Assembly: GCF_009827315.1 (NCBI RefSeq)
Contig: NZ_WTYF01000004.1
Coordinates: forward strand, 620,001-684,000
Direction of reading: 5' to 3'
DNA length: 64,000 nucleotides
Origin: Qipengyuania gaetbuli
GTDB taxonomy: Bacteria; Pseudomonadota; Alphaproteobacteria; Sphingomonadales; Sphingomonadaceae
The notes beneath the pieces were generated by a model. That model saw only the letters and a program-made list of their open reading frames with translations, searched no databases and was not told the origin of the DNA. Of the stretch, positions 17,821 through 28,769 are shown piece by piece. The number at the start of each line of letters is the position of its first letter. Position 1 is the first letter of the stretch. The position numbers and the translations under genes are program-made.

Positions 17821-18133
17821 CGATGGTCTCCCCACTCTTCACGGCAACTCGCACCTTCTTGCCGTCCTTCGTTTCGAAACGGACGCGGGTGGGCTTGCCG
17901 TCCTTCGGATCGGCAACAGCAACCTTGCTGATCGGCATCGGCGCTTCGAAACGGTCGATGCCACCCTGCGGGTTCTGCTGGGTCGGCTTACGGTGACGTG
18001 CAGCGACGTTCACACCCTGGACGACGATCTTGCCTTCCTTCGGCATGACCTTCGCAACGGTGCCGGTCTTGCCCTTGTCCTTGCCGGACAGGACGACGAC
18101 GCTGTCACCCTTCTTGATCTTTGCGGCAGCCAT
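17813..18133 (-). CDS. rplX: 50S ribosomal protein L24
   Basis: The 106-residue protein has the KOW motif [20 protein letters not shown] at the N-terminus and [23 protein letters not shown]24 is an assembly-initiating protein of the 50S subunit. It overlaps rplN by one base and rplE by eight. Confidence 0.98.
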   Translation of the reverse strand: MAAAKIKKGDSVVVLSGKDKGKTGTVAKVMPKEGKIVVQGVNVAARHRKPTQQNPQGGIDRFEAPMPISKVAVADPKDGKPTRVRFETKDGKKVRVAVKSGETIDG

Positions 18134-18501
18134 TACAGCACCTCCGGAGCAAGCGAGATGATCTTCATGAAGCCGCGGCCGCGCAGTTCGCGGACCACCG
18201 GGCCGAAGATACGGGTACCGATCGGTTCTTCGTTCTTGTTGACGAGAACCGCGGCGTTGCTGTCGAAGCGGATCACGCTGCCATCGGGGCGGCGGACGTC
18301 CTTCTTCGTGCGCACGATGACAGCGCGATGAACATCGCCCTTCTTCACCTTGGTGCGCGGCTGGGCTTCCTTCACGGAAACCACGATCACGTCGCCGACG
18401 GACGCGGTACGGCGCTTAGAGCCACCCAGTACCTTGATGCACTGGACGCGCTTTGCGCCGCTGTTGTCCGCGACGTCGAGATTGGATTGCATCTGGATCA
18501 T
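18133..18501 (-). CDS. rplN: 50S ribosomal protein L14
   Basis: The 122-residue L14 begins [20 protein letters not shown] and carries the basic loop [20 protein letters not shown] and the final [13 protein letters not shown]. It lies at the subunit interface. It is the first gene downstream of rpsQ with a 56-base gap. Confidence 0.99.
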   Translation of the reverse strand: MIQMQSNLDVADNSGAKRVQCIKVLGGSKRRTASVGDVIVVSVKEAQPRTKVKKGDVHRAVIVRTKKDVRRPDGSVIRFDSNAAVLVNKNEEPIGTRIFGPVVRELRGRGFMKIISLAPEVL

Positions 18502-18557
18502 TGATCCGGTTCCTTCTCTTGGCTTGCCGGGACATTCGCCCGGCAGTTCCTAAAACG

Positions 18558-18848
18558 TCAGTTGCCTGCGGCTTCGACTTCGAGGTCAGCCTCGACAGCC
18601 TGGGTACCGCCTGCCGTCACCCGGTCCTTGACCGTCCAGGTCTTGGTCTTGGAGATCGGCTTGGTCTCTTCGATGCGCACGACGTCGCCGAGCTGGTACT
18701 CGTTGTTCTCGTCGTGAGCGTGGTACTTCTTCGAGCGGCGGATGATCTTCCCGTAGAGGGGATGCTTCACCTTACGCTCGACGAGCACGGTAACGGTCTT
18801 GTCGGTCTTGTCGGAGGTGACGGTGCCGATAAGGATACGCTTGGGCAT
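18558..18848 (-). CDS. rpsQ: 30S ribosomal protein S17
   Basis: The 96-residue S17 starts [20 protein letters not shown] and contains [22 protein letters not shown]. It is longer than E. coli S17 (84) at the C-terminus, which is common in alphaproteobacteria. It assembles early with the 16S 5' domain. Confidence 0.98.
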   Translation of the reverse strand: MPKRILIGTVTSDKTDKTVTVLVERKVKHPLYGKIIRRSKKYHAHDENNEYQLGDVVRIEETKPISKTKTWTVKDRVTAGGTQAVEADLEVEAAGN

Positions 18849-18858
18849 GGTCTACTCC

Positions 18859-19068
18859 TTAAGCCTTGGCAGCGGCGCTGGCGCGCTCGGTCTGCAGCGT
18901 CTTGATCTTGGCGATCGTGCGGCGGACTTCGCGGATGCGGGCGGGCGCTTCGAGCTGGTTCGTCGCGGCCTGGAAGCGCAGGTTGAACTGCTCACGCTTC
19001 AGGCTGGTCAGTTCCTCGGCCAGCTGGTCGTCGCTCTTCTGGCGCAGATCTTCGATCTTGCTCATCAT
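18859..19068 (-). CDS. rpmC: 50S ribosomal protein L29
   Basis: The 69-residue helical protein has [19 protein letters not shown] and [17 protein letters not shown]. Two adjacent ATGs at 19068 and 19065 overlap the rplP stop. L29 sits at the exit tunnel next to L23. Confidence 0.97.
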   Translation of the reverse strand: MMSKIEDLRQKSDDQLAEELTSLKREQFNLRFQAATNQLEAPARIREVRRTIAKIKTLQTERASAAAKA

Positions 19069-19499
19069 TCGCCTCCCAGGTGCGAGGAGTCGCCCAGGCG
19101 AGCGACAACCTTGGTCTTGACCGGCAGCTTCATGGCTGCGCGGCTGAACGCTTCGGCGGCCAGCGGGCCGGCAACGCCGTCGAGTTCGAACAGGATACGG
19201 CCCGGCTTCACACGAGCTGCCCAGTATTCGACCGAACCCTTGCCCTTACCCTGACGGACTTCGGCAGGCTTCTTCGAAACCGGCACGTCCGGGAAGACGC
19301 GGATCCAGAGACGACCCTGGCGCTTGATGTGACGCGTGATCGCACGGCGAGCCGCCTCGATCTGGCGCGCGGTGATACGCTCGGGTTCGAGGGCCTTGAG
19401 GCCGTACGAGCCGAAATTGAGCGTGGTGCCGCCCTTGGCGTTGCCGTGGATCTTGCCCTTGAACGCCTTGCGGTACTTGGTTTTCTTCGGTTGCAGCAT
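19065..19499 (-). CDS. rplP: 50S ribosomal protein L16
   Basis: The 144-residue L16 begins [19 protein letters not shown] and includes [20 protein letters not shown]. It is a key assembly protein near the A site and the peptidyl transferase centre. Confidence 0.99.
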   Translation of the reverse strand: MLQPKKTKYRKAFKGKIHGNAKGGTTLNFGSYGLKALEPERITARQIEAARRAITRHIKRQGRLWIRVFPDVPVSKKPAEVRQGKGKGSVEYWAARVKPGRILFELDGVAGPLAAEAFSRAAMKLPVKTKVVARLGDSSHLGGE

Positions 19500-19520
19500 G
19501 GTTCTTTCCTATACCTGCAA

Positions 19521-20216
19521 TCAGCGAGCCGGACGGACGCCGGACGTCTGCGATTCCATCATCAGACGGTCCTGCGCGGTCGGGTCATGGCCGAGGATCT
19601 CACCCTTGAAGACCCACACCTTGATGCCGATGATGCCATAAGCGGTCAGCGCTTCGGCTTCAGCGTAATCGATGTTGGCGCGCAGCGTGTGCAGCGGCAC
19701 GCGGCCTTCACGATACTGTTCGACGCGGGCGATTTCAGCACCGCCGAGACGGCCGCCACACATGATCTTGATGCCTTCGGCACCAAGGCGCATGGCCGAC
19801 TGCATGGCGCGCTTCATCGCACGGCGGAAAGCGACACGGCGGATCAGCTGGTCGGCAATGCCCTGGGCGACGAGCTTGGCGTCGACTTCCGGCTTGCGGA
19901 TTTCGACGATGTTCAGCTTCACTTCGCTTTCGGTCATCTTCGACAGCTGCGCGCGCAGCTTTTCGATGTCCGCGCCCTTCTTGCCGATGATGACGCCGGG
20001 ACGCGCAGCATAGATCGACACGCGGCAAAGCTTTGCCGGACGCTCGATCACGACCTTCGAGATAGCGGCCTGGGCTGCGTTCTCGAGGATGTACTTGCGG
20101 ATCTCGATGTCTTCGCTGAGCAGCTTGGCATAGTCGCGCCCTTCGGCGTACCAGCGGCTGTCCCAGGTGCGGTTGATCTGCAGGCGCAGACCGATCGGAT
20201 TGCTCTTATGGCCCAT
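19521..20216 (-). CDS. rpsC: 30S ribosomal protein S3
   Basis: The 231-residue S3 starts [20 protein letters not shown], has a KH domain with [15 protein letters not shown] near residues 73-87 and the C-terminal [17 protein letters not shown]. The length matches E. coli S3 (233). It helps form the mRNA entry helicase. Confidence 0.99.
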   Translation of the reverse strand: MGHKSNPIGLRLQINRTWDSRWYAEGRDYAKLLSEDIEIRKYILENAAQAAISKVVIERPAKLCRVSIYAARPGVIIGKKGADIEKLRAQLSKMTESEVKLNIVEIRKPEVDAKLVAQGIADQLIRRVAFRRAMKRAMQSAMRLGAEGIKIMCGGRLGGAEIARVEQYREGRVPLHTLRANIDYAEAEALTAYGIIGIKVWVFKGEILGHDPTAQDRLMMESQTSGVRPAR

Positions 20217-20217
20217 C

Positions 20218-20595
20218 TTACGCCTCTTCCTGCTCGCGGACGACGATGCGCAGGCGGCTGAACGGCTTCAGGATGCGCGTCGACTTGCCGCGGCCACGGG
20301 TGTGGAAGCGCTTCATCGTGATCGACTTGCCGACCGAAGCCTCAGCGACGACCAGTGCGTCGACATCGAGGTTGTGGTTGTTCTCCGCATTGGCGATCGC
20401 CGAAGCGAGCACCTTGCTGGCGTCCTTCGCCATCGCCTTCTTGGAGAAAGCGAGGATGTTCATGGCCTCTTCGGCCTTCTTGCCGCGGATCAGTGCAGCA
20501 ACGAGGTTCAGCTTCTGGGCGCTACCACGGATGGTGGTGCCCACTGCCAGAGCCTCGTTGTCGGCGACGCGACGGGGAGCTTTCTGCTTGCTCAT
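20218..20595 (-). CDS. rplV: 50S ribosomal protein L22
   Basis: The 125-residue L22 has [22 protein letters not shown] and the beta-hairpin and tail [24 protein letters not shown]. The hairpin lines the exit tunnel near the macrolide site. One base separates it from rpsC. Confidence 0.98.
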   Translation of the reverse strand: MSKQKAPRRVADNEALAVGTTIRGSAQKLNLVAALIRGKKAEEAMNILAFSKKAMAKDASKVLASAIANAENNHNLDVDALVVAEASVGKSITMKRFHTRGRGKSTRILKPFSRLRIVVREQEEA

Positions 20596-20870
20596 CAGCG
20601 CTTACCCTTCTTGTCGGCAGCGTGACCCGGGAAAGTGCGCGTAGGTGCGAACTCGCCGAGCTTGTGACCGACCATTTCTTCCGAAACGGAGACCGGGATG
20701 AACTTGTGGCCGTTGTACACGTTGAACGTGAGACCGACGAACTGGGGCAGGATGGTGCTGCGGCGCGACCAGGTCTTGATCGGCTTTGCGTTGCTTGCGT
20801 CCTGAGCCTCTTCGGCCTTCTTCAGAAGGCTGAGTTCGACGAACGGACCTTTCCAGACGGAACGAGCCAT
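20595..20870 (-). CDS. rpsS: 30S ribosomal protein S19
   Basis: The 91-residue S19 begins [20 protein letters not shown] and contains [22 protein letters not shown] and [17 protein letters not shown]. It overlaps the rplV start by one base. Confidence 0.99.
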   Translation of the reverse strand: MARSVWKGPFVELSLLKKAEEAQDASNAKPIKTWSRRSTILPQFVGLTFNVYNGHKFIPVSVSEEMVGHKLGEFAPTRTFPGHAADKKGKR

Positions 20871-20876
20871 GTCGGA

Positions 20877-21713
20877 TTACCTCTTCTTCTTCGCGTGGCG
20901 CGAACGGATGATCATCTTGTCCGTCTGCTTGTTGTTACGCGTACGGGCGCCCTTGGTCGGCTTGCCCCACGGAGTGACCGGGTGACGGCCACCGCTGGTG
21001 CGGCCTTCACCACCACCGTGCGGGTGGTCGACCGGGTTCTTGGCGACACCGCGGGTAAGCGGCTTGATGCCCATCCAGCGACGCCGACCGGCCTTGCCCA
21101 GGTTCTGGTTCTGGTTGTCGGGGTTCGACACGGCGCCAACGGTGCCCATGCAGTCGGCGCGCAGGTAACGCTGCTCGCCGCTGTTGAGGCGCACGATGAC
21201 CATGCCGCGGTCACGACCAACCAGCTGGACGTAGGCACCTGCCGAACGTGCGATCTGACCGCCCTTGCCAGGCTTCATTTCGACGTTGTGGCAGATCGTG
21301 CCGACCGGCATCTGGCCGAGCAGCATGGCGTTGCCGGGCTTGGTGTCGCACTTTTCAGCTGCGATCACCTTGTCGCCGACAGCGAGGCGCTGCGGAGCAA
21401 GGATGTAGGCCAGTTCGCCGTCTTCGTACTTCACCAGGGCGATGAAAGCGGTGCGGTTGGGATCGTATTCGATCCGTTCCACAGTGCCTTCGACGTCCCA
21501 CTTGCGACGCTTGAAGTCGATGAAGCGGTACTTCTGCTTGTGACCGCCGCCCATGCCGCGCGAAGTGACATGGCCCTTGTTGTTGCGACCGCCGGTCTTG
21601 CGCTTGCCTTCCGTCAGCGACTTGACGGGCTTGCCCTTGTACAGGCCCGACTTGTCGACGAGGATGAGGCCGCGGCGTGCGGGGCTCGTCGGTTTGTAGT
21701 TCTTGAGTGCCAT
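20877..21713 (-). CDS. rplB: 50S ribosomal protein L2
   Basis: The 278-residue L2 begins [20 protein letters not shown] and ends with the conserved region [22 protein letters not shown]. The last motif holds the His used in peptidyl transferase assembly. It is slightly longer than E. coli L2 (273). Confidence 0.99.
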   Translation of the reverse strand: MALKNYKPTSPARRGLILVDKSGLYKGKPVKSLTEGKRKTGGRNNKGHVTSRGMGGGHKQKYRFIDFKRRKWDVEGTVERIEYDPNRTAFIALVKYEDGELAYILAPQRLAVGDKVIAAEKCDTKPGNAMLLGQMPVGTICHNVEMKPGKGGQIARSAGAYVQLVGRDRGMVIVRLNSGEQRYLRADCMGTVGAVSNPDNQNQNLGKAGRRRWMGIKPLTRGVAKNPVDHPHGGGEGRTSGGRHPVTPWGKPTKGARTRNNKQTDKMIIRSRHAKKKR

Positions 21714-22033
21714 CAGCTCACACCTTCCGTGATGTCGATCATCGAACCCTCAGCGAGAGTGACGATCGCCTTCTTCACGTCGTTGCGCTTGTAGGGCTTG
21801 CCCTTCCAGCGCTTGGTCTTGCCCTTCACGTTGATCGTGTTGACCGAGACGACCTTTGCCTTCTGATCGGCATAGATCGCTTCCACGGCTTCCTTGATCT
21901 GCGGCTTGGTCGCATCGCCTGCGACCTTGAACACCACCGCGTTGTTTTCCGACGCAAGCGTCGACTTCTCGGTGATGTGCGGAGCAAGGATCACGTCGTA
22001 GTGACGCGCGTCGATTGCCTGCTTCTTAGCCAT
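21713..22033 (-). CDS. rplW: 50S ribosomal protein L23
   Basis: The 106-residue L23 contains [20 protein letters not shown] and [22 protein letters not shown]23 is the docking site for trigger factor and SRP at the exit tunnel. It overlaps the rplD stop by 8 bases. Confidence 0.99.
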   Translation of the reverse strand: MAKKQAIDARHYDVILAPHITEKSTLASENNAVVFKVAGDATKPQIKEAVEAIYADQKAKVVSVNTINVKGKTKRWKGKPYKRNDVKKAIVTLAEGSMIDITEGVS

Positions 22034-22649
22034 TGAAACGGCCCTCCAGCTTTTCGACAGCGTCCTTGGTGAGGACCAGCGTGTCGTGCTTCAGGATGTC
22101 GTAGACGTTCGCGCCCATGGCGGGCAGGACGTTCACGCCCGGCAGGTTGCCGGCAGCCTTCTTGAAGCCGTCGTTCACGGTTTCGCCGTCGATGACCAGG
22201 ACCTTGCCGGCCCAGCCATTCTTGTCGAACATGCCCTTGAGAGCCTTCGTCTTGGCGTCCTTGAGCTCGAGGCTGTCGACGACGATGAGGCCGTCCTTCG
22301 CCTTGCTCGACAGGGCCATCTTGAGGCCGAGAGCGCGGATCTTCTTGTTGAGCGACTGCGCGAAGTCACGCTTGCGCGCACCGTGGGCCTTGCCGCCGCC
22401 GATGAAGATCGGGGCTGCACGGTCACCGTGACGAGCCGTACCGCCGCCCTTCTGGCGACCGAACTTCTTGCCGGTGCGGGCAACGTCCGAACGCTCACGC
22501 GTGGGGCGGGCGGTGCCGCGGCGGTTTTCGAGCTGCCACGTCACGACGCGGTGCAGGATGTCGGCGCGCGGTTCGAGGCCGAAGACGTCGTCATTCAGCT
22601 CGATATCGCCCGACGCCTTGCCGTCGATTTTCTGGACCTTGACCTTCAC
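22026..22649 (-). CDS. rplD: 50S ribosomal protein L4
   Basis: The 207-residue L4 has the tunnel loop region [23 protein letters not shown] and [20 protein letters not shown]4 lines the exit tunnel and in gammaproteobacteria represses the S10 operon. The gene is 2 bases downstream of rplC. Confidence 0.98.
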   Translation of the reverse strand: MKVKVQKIDGKASGDIELNDDVFGLEPRADILHRVVTWQLENRRGTARPTRERSDVARTGKKFGRQKGGGTARHGDRAAPIFIGGGKAHGARKRDFAQSLNKKIRALGLKMALSSKAKDGLIVVDSLELKDAKTKALKGMFDKNGWAGKVLVIDGETVNDGFKKAAGNLPGVNVLPAMGANVYDILKHDTLVLTKDAVEKLEGRFNG

Positions 22650-22651
22650 GA

Positions 22652-23521
22652 TCAGGACTCCTTGCTCTCGCCGTCGGTCGCGGCATCGGCCTGACCTTCG
22701 GTGGTGGTTTCGGCATCAGCACCGGCTTCCTGCACCTTCAGCAGCTCTTCCTGCTGCTCGGCGGAAACTTCGGTGCCGACTTCATGCTCGGCTGCGCTCT
22801 CGACGAGACCCGGCTTCGCTTCTTCCGAGGCGAACTGGTCTTCGTTGCGGCGCATCACGCCCGGGAACGGCAGTTCTGCCGGAGCAGCAACCTTCACGGC
22901 GTCGCGGACGAGCAGCCAGCCATTCTTCGCACCCGGGACCGAGCCCTTGACGAAGAGGAGACCGCGATCGGCGTCGGTGCGCACGATTTCGAGGTTCTGC
23001 TGGGTGCGCTGACGGTCGCCCATGTGGCCGGCCATCTTCTTGCCCTTGAACACGCGGCCCGGATCCTGACGGTTACCCGTCGAACCGTGGGCACGGTGGC
23101 TGATCGAAACACCGTGGGTGGCGCGCATACCACCGAAGCCCCAGCGCTTCATGGCGCCGGCAAAGCCCTTACCCTGGGTGTGGCCGGTGATGTCGACCTT
23201 CTGGCCGGCAATGAAGTGTTCGGCCGAAATGCGTGCGCCAACGGGAAGCAGGGCCTCCTCGCTGTCGACGCGGAATTCCGCGACCTTCATCTTCAGCGCG
23301 ACTTCGGCCTTCGCAAAGGCTTCGCGCTGCGGCTTGTTCACGTTCTTCTGCTTCGCTTCACCCGAACCGACCTGGACGCCATAATAGCCGTCACGGTCCT
23401 GCGTGCGATGTGCGGTAACCTGGCAATCTTCCAGCGAAAGAACGGTCACGGGAACGTGCCGTCCGTCCTCCTGGAAGAGGCGGGTCATCCCGACTTTCTT
23501 TGCGATAACGCCTGTGCGCAT
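22652..23521 (-). CDS. rplC: 50S ribosomal protein L3 with long acidic C-terminal tail
   Basis: The start at 23521 ([16 protein letters not shown]) is the family N-terminus. The core reads through [24 protein letters not shown] to LLVRDAVK near residue 208. The protein is 289 residues against 209 in E. coli; the extra ~75 residues are rich in Glu, Ala and Thr. L3 initiates 50S assembly near the peptidyl transferase centre. The 244-base gap to rpsJ holds a structured leader. Confidence 0.97.
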   Translation of the reverse strand: MRTGVIAKKVGMTRLFQEDGRHVPVTVLSLEDCQVTAHRTQDRDGYYGVQVGSGEAKQKNVNKPQREAFAKAEVALKMKVAEFRVDSEEALLPVGARISAEHFIAGQKVDITGHTQGKGFAGAMKRWGFGGMRATHGVSISHRAHGSTGNRQDPGRVFKGKKMAGHMGDRQRTQQNLEIVRTDADRGLLFVKGSVPGAKNGWLLVRDAVKVAAPAELPFPGVMRRNEDQFASEEAKPGLVESAAEHEVGTEVSAEQQEELLKVQEAGADAETTTEGQADAATDGESKES

Positions 23522-23594
23522 CGTCAAACTCCTCAACAGAGGCACCCAAGGGCCCATCCCATGGGTGCTTGCCAGCCCGATTGTGCGATGCGTG

Positions 23595-23638
23595 CCCCCG
23601 TCCGGGCTGATTGCCTTCGAGAAGAAGGCAGACGGGGG
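23595..23638 (-). promoter_or_regulatory. nested hairpin in the rpsJ-rplC intergenic RNA
   Basis: CCCCCGTC (23595-23602) pairs with GACGGGGG (23631-23638), and within it TGCCTTC (23612-23618) pairs with GAAGGCA (23624-23630) around a GAGAA loop, leaving a one-sided bulge at 23603-23611. It is the strongest structure in the 244-base gap between rpsJ and rplC. It has no U-run, so a ribosomal-protein binding or processing site is more plausible than a terminator. The ligand is not known. Confidence 0.55.
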
Positions 23639-23765
23639 ACGCAGTCCCGGATGAAATCCGGCGGTATCCCGATGTCTTGCCGGGCCTTGCGAGCCAGGCG
23701 GGGCAATCGAGGGCCCCTGAAACTTCCGGCGGTTTTAAGGTCCTGCCGGGGACCGGATCAGTGGC

Positions 23766-24077
23766 TTAGGCCAGCTTGATCTCGACGTTCACGCCAGCTG
23801 CGAGGTCGAGCTTCATCAGCGCGTCGACGGTCTGGGCGTTGGGCTGCACGATGTCGAGCAGACGCTTGTAGGTGCGCACCTCGAACTGCTCGCGCGACTT
23901 CTTGTCGATGTGCGGGCCGCGGTTCACGGTGAACTTCTCGATACGCGTCGGCATGGGAATGGGACCACGAATGAGGGCACCCGTACGACGTGCGGTTTCT
24001 GCGATTTCGCCAGTTGCCTGGTCGAGAACGCGATGGTCGAACGCCTTGAGGCGAATGCGGATATTCTGTGCTTCCAT
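23766..24077 (-). CDS. rpsJ: 30S ribosomal protein S10
   Basis: The 103-residue S10 begins [20 protein letters not shown] and contains [26 protein letters not shown]. The length equals E. coli S10 (NusE), which is also an antitermination factor. It is the first gene of the S10 group. The following 244-base gap is longer than the other spacings in the block. Confidence 0.99.
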   Translation of the reverse strand: MEAQNIRIRLKAFDHRVLDQATGEIAETARRTGALIRGPIPMPTRIEKFTVNRGPHIDKKSREQFEVRTYKRLLDIVQPNAQTVDALMKLDLAAGVNVEIKLA

Positions 24078-24226
24078 TACCTACACCGATGCGAAAGAGC
24101 CAAACGGACCAACGGGTGATCCGCAAACAAAAAGAAAGGTCTGACCCCGCTTGTGAGCCCGGTTTCCCGGAACGGGCGACCTTCCATGAATTCTTGTACA
24201 GGGACGAATCCCCGTCTGTGGGCGCG

Positions 24227-24255
24227 CATATACGGGCGAGACCCGCATCTGGCAA
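24227..24255 (-). promoter_or_regulatory. candidate sigma-70-type promoter for rpsJ
   Basis: On the - strand TTGCCA (24255-24250) and TATATG (24232-24227) stand 17 bases apart, a fair match to -35/-10 consensus at ideal spacing. Transcription would start about 140 bases before rpsJ, downstream of the tuf terminator. Assignment is by sequence only. Confidence 0.45.
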
Positions 24256-24334
24256 CCCCCGAATTCCACCCATTTTCACAGGTGGTCCGGAGGCGCGACG
24301 AACCGTGTTCCAGGCCCGTTCGCCAGCCCTCATA

Positions 24335-24376
24335 AAACCGGAAGGCCCGCCCTCCCCTAAGGAAGGACGGGCCTGC
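24335..24376 (-). terminator. rho-independent terminator after tuf
   Basis: AGGCCCG (24343-24349) and CGGGCCT (24368-24374) form the base of a stem with a partly paired inner region. On the - strand it is followed by TCCGGTTTTAT. It lies about 20 bases after the tuf stop and ends the str transcript. Confidence 0.8.
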
Positions 24377-24393
24377 CAGATTTCAGCCGAAGA

Positions 24394-25569
24394 TTACTTC
24401 TGGATCGAAGCAACAACGCCCGAGCCGACGGTGCGGCCGCCTTCGCGGATTGCGAAGCGCAGACCTTCGTCCATGGCGATCGGTGCGATCAGCTTGACCT
24501 GGATGGTCACGTTGTCGCCCGGCATCACCATTTCCGTGCCTTCGGGAAGGATCACTTCGCCGGTGACGTCGGTGGTGCGGAAGTAGAACTGCGGACGGTA
24601 GTTCGCAAAGAACGGCGTGTGACGGCCGCCTTCGTCCTTCGACAGGACGTAGACTTCTGCGCTGAACTCGGTGTGCGGGCTGACCGAACCGGGCTTGCAG
24701 AGAACCTGGCCACGCTCGACGTCTTCACGACCGATGCCGCGGATCAGGGCGCCAATGTTGTCGCCGGCTTCGCCGCGATCGAGCAGCTTGCGGAACATTT
24801 CAACGCCGGTGACGGTGGTCTTCTGCGTGTCGCGGATGCCGACGATTTCGACTTCGTCGCCAACGTTCACGACGCCGGTTTCAACACGGCCGGTAACAAC
24901 CGTACCACGGCCCGAGATCGAGAACACGTCTTCGATCGGCATGAGGAACGGCTTGTCGACCGGACGATCCGGGGTCGGGATGTAGCTGTCGACGGCGTCC
25001 ATGAGAGCCTTGATCGAGTTCTCGCCGATTTCCGGATCGCGACCTTCGAGAGCGGCCAGAGCCGAACCCTTGATGATCGGAATGTTGTCGCCGTCGAAGT
25101 CGTAGCTCGAAAGCAGTTCGCGAACTTCCAGTTCGACGAGCTCGAGGATTTCCTCGTCGTCGACCTGGTCGACCTTGTTCAGGTACACGACCAGCTGCGG
25201 AACGCCGACCTGGCGGGCCAGCAGGATGTGCTCGCGGGTCTGCGGCATCGGGCCGTCAGCTGCGTTCACGACCAGGATAGCGCCGTCCATCTGGGCAGCA
25301 CCGGTGATCATGTTCTTCACGTAGTCGGCGTGACCCGGGCAGTCGACGTGTGCGTAGTGACGCGCGTCGGTTTCGTACTCGACGTGTGCGGTCGAGATGG
25401 TGATGCCGCGCTCACGCTCTTCGGGAGCCTTGTCGATGTTTGCGAAATCGACGGCTGCGCCCTGGACCTTGGTGATCGCCGCGGTCAGCGTGGTCTTGCC
25501 GTGGTCAACGTGACCGATGGTGCCGACGTTGACGTGCGGCTTGTTACGCTCGAACTTTTCCTTCGCCAT
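24394..25569 (-). CDS. tuf: elongation factor Tu
   Basis: The 391-residue EF-Tu carries the GTPase motifs [10 protein letters not shown] (19-28), DCPGHADY (about 81-88) and NKVD (about 136-139), plus the tRNA-binding domains 2 and 3. It delivers aminoacyl-tRNA to the ribosome. Only this one tuf copy is in the window; a second copy elsewhere cannot be excluded. It follows fusA by 93 bases. Confidence 0.99.
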   Translation of the reverse strand: MAKEKFERNKPHVNVGTIGHVDHGKTTLTAAITKVQGAAVDFANIDKAPEERERGITISTAHVEYETDARHYAHVDCPGHADYVKNMITGAAQMDGAILVVNAADGPMPQTREHILLARQVGVPQLVVYLNKVDQVDDEEILELVELEVRELLSSYDFDGDNIPIIKGSALAALEGRDPEIGENSIKALMDAVDSYIPTPDRPVDKPFLMPIEDVFSISGRGTVVTGRVETGVVNVGDEVEIVGIRDTQKTTVTGVEMFRKLLDRGEAGDNIGALIRGIGREDVERGQVLCKPGSVSPHTEFSAEVYVLSKDEGGRHTPFFANYRPQFYFRTTDVTGEVILPEGTEMVMPGDNVTIQVKLIAPIAMDEGLRFAIREGGRTVGSGVVASIQK

Positions 25570-25662
25570 TTTCCAATAACCTCTGTCTTAAAATTTGGGA
25601 TTTCTGCGGGGAGGAAACGGCGCCCGCTGAATCAGGCGCCGCCCCTAGACCTTGAAGCTGGC

Positions 25663-27795
25663 TTACGCAAGCTTCTCCTTGACCTCGGCCGCGACGTTAG
25701 CCGGAACCTCGTCATAGTGGCTGAACTGCATCGTGTACTGCGCACGACCCTGCGTGAACGAGCGCAGTTCGTTGACGTAGCCGAACATGTTCGCGAGCGG
25801 CACGTTGGCTTCGACTGCCTGGGCATTGCCGCGGCTGTCGGTGCCCTGGATCTGGCCACGACGCGAGTTGAGGTCGCCGATGACGTCGCCGAGGTAGTCC
25901 TCGGGGGTCACGACTTCCACCTTCATGATCGGCTCGAGCAGCTTGATGCCCGACTTCTGGGCCACTTCGCGCATGGCGCCGCGACCGGCGATTTCGAACG
26001 CGATCGCGCTCGAGTCGACGTCGTGGTAAGCACCATCGTAAAGCGTCACGGTGAAGTCGATGATCGGGAAGCCGACCAGGAAGCCGCTTTCGGCCTGCTC
26101 GCGGATGCCCTTCTCGATGGCCGGGATGTATTCCTTCGGAATGTTACCGCCCTTGATTTCGTCCTGGAAGACGAAGCCCTGGCCGCGTTCACCCGGCTCG
26201 ACCTTGACCTTCACGCGGCCGAACTGACCCGAACCACCCGACTGCTTCTTGTGGGTATAGTCCACGTCCACCGGCTTGCCGAGATATTCACGGTAAGCCA
26301 CCTGCGGCGCGCCGACGTTGGCTTCGACCTTGAACTCGCGCTTCATGCGATCGACGAGAATGTCGAGGTGCAGTTCGCCCATGCCCTTGATGATGGTCTG
26401 GCCCGATTCATGGTCGGTCGAGACGCGGAAGGACGGATCCTCGGCAGCCAGGCGGTTGAGGGCAACGCCCATCTTTTCCTGGTCGGCCTTGGTCTTGGGT
26501 TCCACAGAGAGCTCGATAACCGGTTCGGGGAATTCCATACGCTCGAGGATGATCGGCTTGGCCGGATCGCACAGCGTATCGCCCGTGGTGGTGTCCTTCA
26601 TGCCGGCAAGCGCGACGATGTCGCCTGCGAATGCTTCTTCGATGTCCTCGCGGTTGTTCGAGTGCATCAGCAGCATGCGACCGATCTTTTCCTTCTTGTC
26701 CTTAACCGAGTTCAGGACCGAGCCCTTGGCGAGCTTGCCCGAATAGATGCGGGTGAAGGTGAGCGAGCCGACGAACGGGTCGTTCATGATCTTGAACGCG
26801 AGCGCTGCGAAGGGCTCGTCATCCGACGACGGACGCGTTTCTTCCACGTCGCTGTCGGGCAGGACGCCCTTGATCGCCGGAACGTCGAGCGGCGACGGCA
26901 TGTAGTCGACCACTGCGTCGAGCAGCGGCTGGACGCCCTTGTTCTTGAAGGCCGAACCACAGGTAACCGGCACGAAGTCGCGCGCCATGGTGCCCTTGCG
27001 GATCAGCTTCTTGAGCGTGGCGACGTCAGGCTCGTTACCTTCGAGGTACGCTTCCATGACATCGTCGTCCTGTTCGACCACGGTCTCGATCAGCTTCTCG
27101 CGATATTCGGCGACCTTGTCGGCCATGTCGGCCGGGATGTCGACGAACTCGTACTTCGCGCCGAGGTCTTCGGCCTGCCACACGATGCCGCGGTTGGCGA
27201 CGAGGTCGACAACACCCTGCAGGTTGCTTTCAGCACCGATCGGGAGCGTGATCACGAGCGGGTTGGCACCGAGGCGGTCGACGATCGACTGGACGCAGTA
27301 GTAGAAATCCGCGCCGGTGCGGTCGAGCTTGTTGATGAAGCACATGCGCGGAACGCCGTACTTGTCGGCCTGGCGCCACACGGTTTCGGACTGCGGTTCA
27401 ACGCCGGCAACGCCGTCGAAGACCGCGACTGCACCGTCGAGCACGCGCAGAGAACGTTCGACTTCGATGGTGAAGTCGACGTGGCCGGGGGTGTCGATGA
27501 TGTTGATGCGGTACTTCGGCATGTTCGCACGCAGGTCTTCGGGAGCCGAGCGCGGATCCATCGAGGGATCTTCGGGCGTCCAGAAGGTCGTGGTGGCAGC
27601 CGAGGTGATCGTGATGCCGCGTTCCTGCTCCTGCTCCATCCAGTCCATGGTGGCGGCGCCGTCGTGGACTTCGCCGATCTTGTAGGACTTGCCGGTGTAG
27701 TAGAGGATACGCTCGGTCGTGGTGGTCTTGCCGGCATCGATGTGGGCCATGATGCCGATGTTGCGGTACCGCTCCAGCGGATATTCGCGAGCCAT
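25663..27795 (-). CDS. fusA: elongation factor G
   Basis: The 710-residue translocase has the P-loop [10 protein letters not shown] near residues 18-27, DTPGHVDF near 90-97 and NKLDR near 144-148, and domains IV/V ([32 protein letters not shown]). It drives GTP-dependent translocation. It lies between rpsG and tuf in the classic str order. Confidence 0.99.
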   Translation of the reverse strand: MAREYPLERYRNIGIMAHIDAGKTTTTERILYYTGKSYKIGEVHDGAATMDWMEQEQERGITITSAATTTFWTPEDPSMDPRSAPEDLRANMPKYRINIIDTPGHVDFTIEVERSLRVLDGAVAVFDGVAGVEPQSETVWRQADKYGVPRMCFINKLDRTGADFYYCVQSIVDRLGANPLVITLPIGAESNLQGVVDLVANRGIVWQAEDLGAKYEFVDIPADMADKVAEYREKLIETVVEQDDDVMEAYLEGNEPDVATLKKLIRKGTMARDFVPVTCGSAFKNKGVQPLLDAVVDYMPSPLDVPAIKGVLPDSDVEETRPSSDDEPFAALAFKIMNDPFVGSLTFTRIYSGKLAKGSVLNSVKDKKEKIGRMLLMHSNNREDIEEAFAGDIVALAGMKDTTTGDTLCDPAKPIILERMEFPEPVIELSVEPKTKADQEKMGVALNRLAAEDPSFRVSTDHESGQTIIKGMGELHLDILVDRMKREFKVEANVGAPQVAYREYLGKPVDVDYTHKKQSGGSGQFGRVKVKVEPGERGQGFVFQDEIKGGNIPKEYIPAIEKGIREQAESGFLVGFPIIDFTVTLYDGAYHDVDSSAIAFEIAGRGAMREVAQKSGIKLLEPIMKVEVVTPEDYLGDVIGDLNSRRGQIQGTDSRGNAQAVEANVPLANMFGYVNELRSFTQGRAQYTMQFSHYDEVPANVAAEVKEKLA

Positions 27796-27902
27796 GTGGT
27801 TTTCCTCAAAATGCGGGGGTGAGTAAACTCTGCCCCCATGTAGCGATTAATGTGACCGCTTGAAGACCGGGAGCACGCCCCCGGCCTTGCAAACGGAACG
27901 CC

Positions 27903-28373
27903 TTACCAGCGGTAGTGCGAGAAGGCGCGGTTGGCGTCCGCCATGCGGTGCGTGTCTTCGCGCTTCTTGACCGCGTTGCCGCGATTGTTGGCCGCATCCA
28001 TCAGCTCGCCCGAGAGACGGGCAGCCATGGTGGTTTCCGGACGACCGCGAGCGGCCGAGATCAGCCAGCGGATCGCGAGGGCCTGGGCACGCTCGGGGCG
28101 AACCTCGACCGGCACCTGGTAGGTCGCACCACCGACGCGGCGGCTGCGCACTTCGACCTGCGGCTTGATGTTGTTCAGGGCTTCGTGGAACACCTCGACC
28201 GGGTTCGTCTTGGCCTTGGCTTCGACGGTGTCGAGCGCGGTGTAGACGATACCTTCGGCGACGGCCTTCTTGCCGTCATACATCAGGTTGTTCATGAATT
28301 TCGACAGGACCTGATCGTTGAACTTGGGATCAGGCAGGATTTCCCGCTTCTCGGGACGACGACGACGTGACAT
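27903..28373 (-). CDS. rpsG: 30S ribosomal protein S7
   Basis: The 156-residue S7 begins [20 protein letters not shown] and contains [24 protein letters not shown]. It binds the 16S 3' domain and nucleates the head of the small subunit. It lies 24 bases after rpsL. Confidence 0.99.
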   Translation of the reverse strand: MSRRRRPEKREILPDPKFNDQVLSKFMNNLMYDGKKAVAEGIVYTALDTVEAKAKTNPVEVFHEALNNIKPQVEVRSRRVGGATYQVPVEVRPERAQALAIRWLISAARGRPETTMAARLSGELMDAANNRGNAVKKREDTHRMADANRAFSHYRW

Positions 28374-28397
28374 CTATCTTGCTCCTAACGGGATATC

Positions 28398-28769
28398 TTA
28401 CTTCGGACGCTTCGCGCCGTACTTCGAACGGCTCTGCTTGCGATCCTTGACGCCCTGCGTGTCGAGCACGCCGCGAAGGATGTGGTAGCGCACGCCGGGA
28501 AGGTCGCGCACACGGCCGCCGCGGATGAGCACGACGCTGTGCTCCTGCAGGTTGTGGCCTTCGCCCGGGATGTAGGAGATGACTTCGCGCTGGTTGGTCA
28601 GGCGGACCTTGGCAACTTTACGCAGAGCCGAGTTCGGCTTCTTCGGGGTCGTCGTATAGACGCGGGTGCAAACGCCGCGCTTCTGCGGGTTCTGCTCCAT
28701 CGCAGGGACCTTGCTCTTGGCCTTCTGCGGAACGCGGCCCTTGCGGACCAGCTGATTGATCGTCGGCAT
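28398..28769 (-). CDS. rpsL: 30S ribosomal protein S12, Arg at position 88
   Basis: The 123-residue S12 starts at the ATG at 28769 ([16 protein letters not shown]); the long upstream open frame is not part of the family. It has the decoding-centre segments [13 protein letters not shown] (Lys43 and Lys44 kept) and [13 protein letters not shown]. Residue 88 is Arg (CGC), where E. coli and Mycobacterium have the Lys whose change to Arg gives streptomycin resistance. The gene heads the str operon. Confidence 0.98.
   Translation of the reverse strand: MPTINQLVRKGRVPQKAKSKVPAMEQNPQKRGVCTRVYTTTPKKPNSALRKVAKVRLTNQREVISYIPGEGHNLQEHSVVLIRGGRVRDLPGVRYHILRGVLDTQGVKDRKQSRSKYGAKRPK

Larger units (their letters stand above)
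24078..24393 (-). other. 316-base tuf-rpsJ intergenic region
   Basis: This stretch holds the tuf terminator at its 3' (tuf) side and a candidate promoter for rpsJ. Between the candidate start and rpsJ lies a leader of about 140 bases, with no other obvious gene or repeat. The layout supports separate str and S10 transcripts. Confidence 0.6.

Noticed and set aside
24619..27822. A 1067-codon open frame on the + strand across tuf and fusA
   Set aside because: It is antisense to two highly conserved genes, and its composition reflects their codon bias in GC-rich DNA. No protein family or ribosome-binding site supports it.
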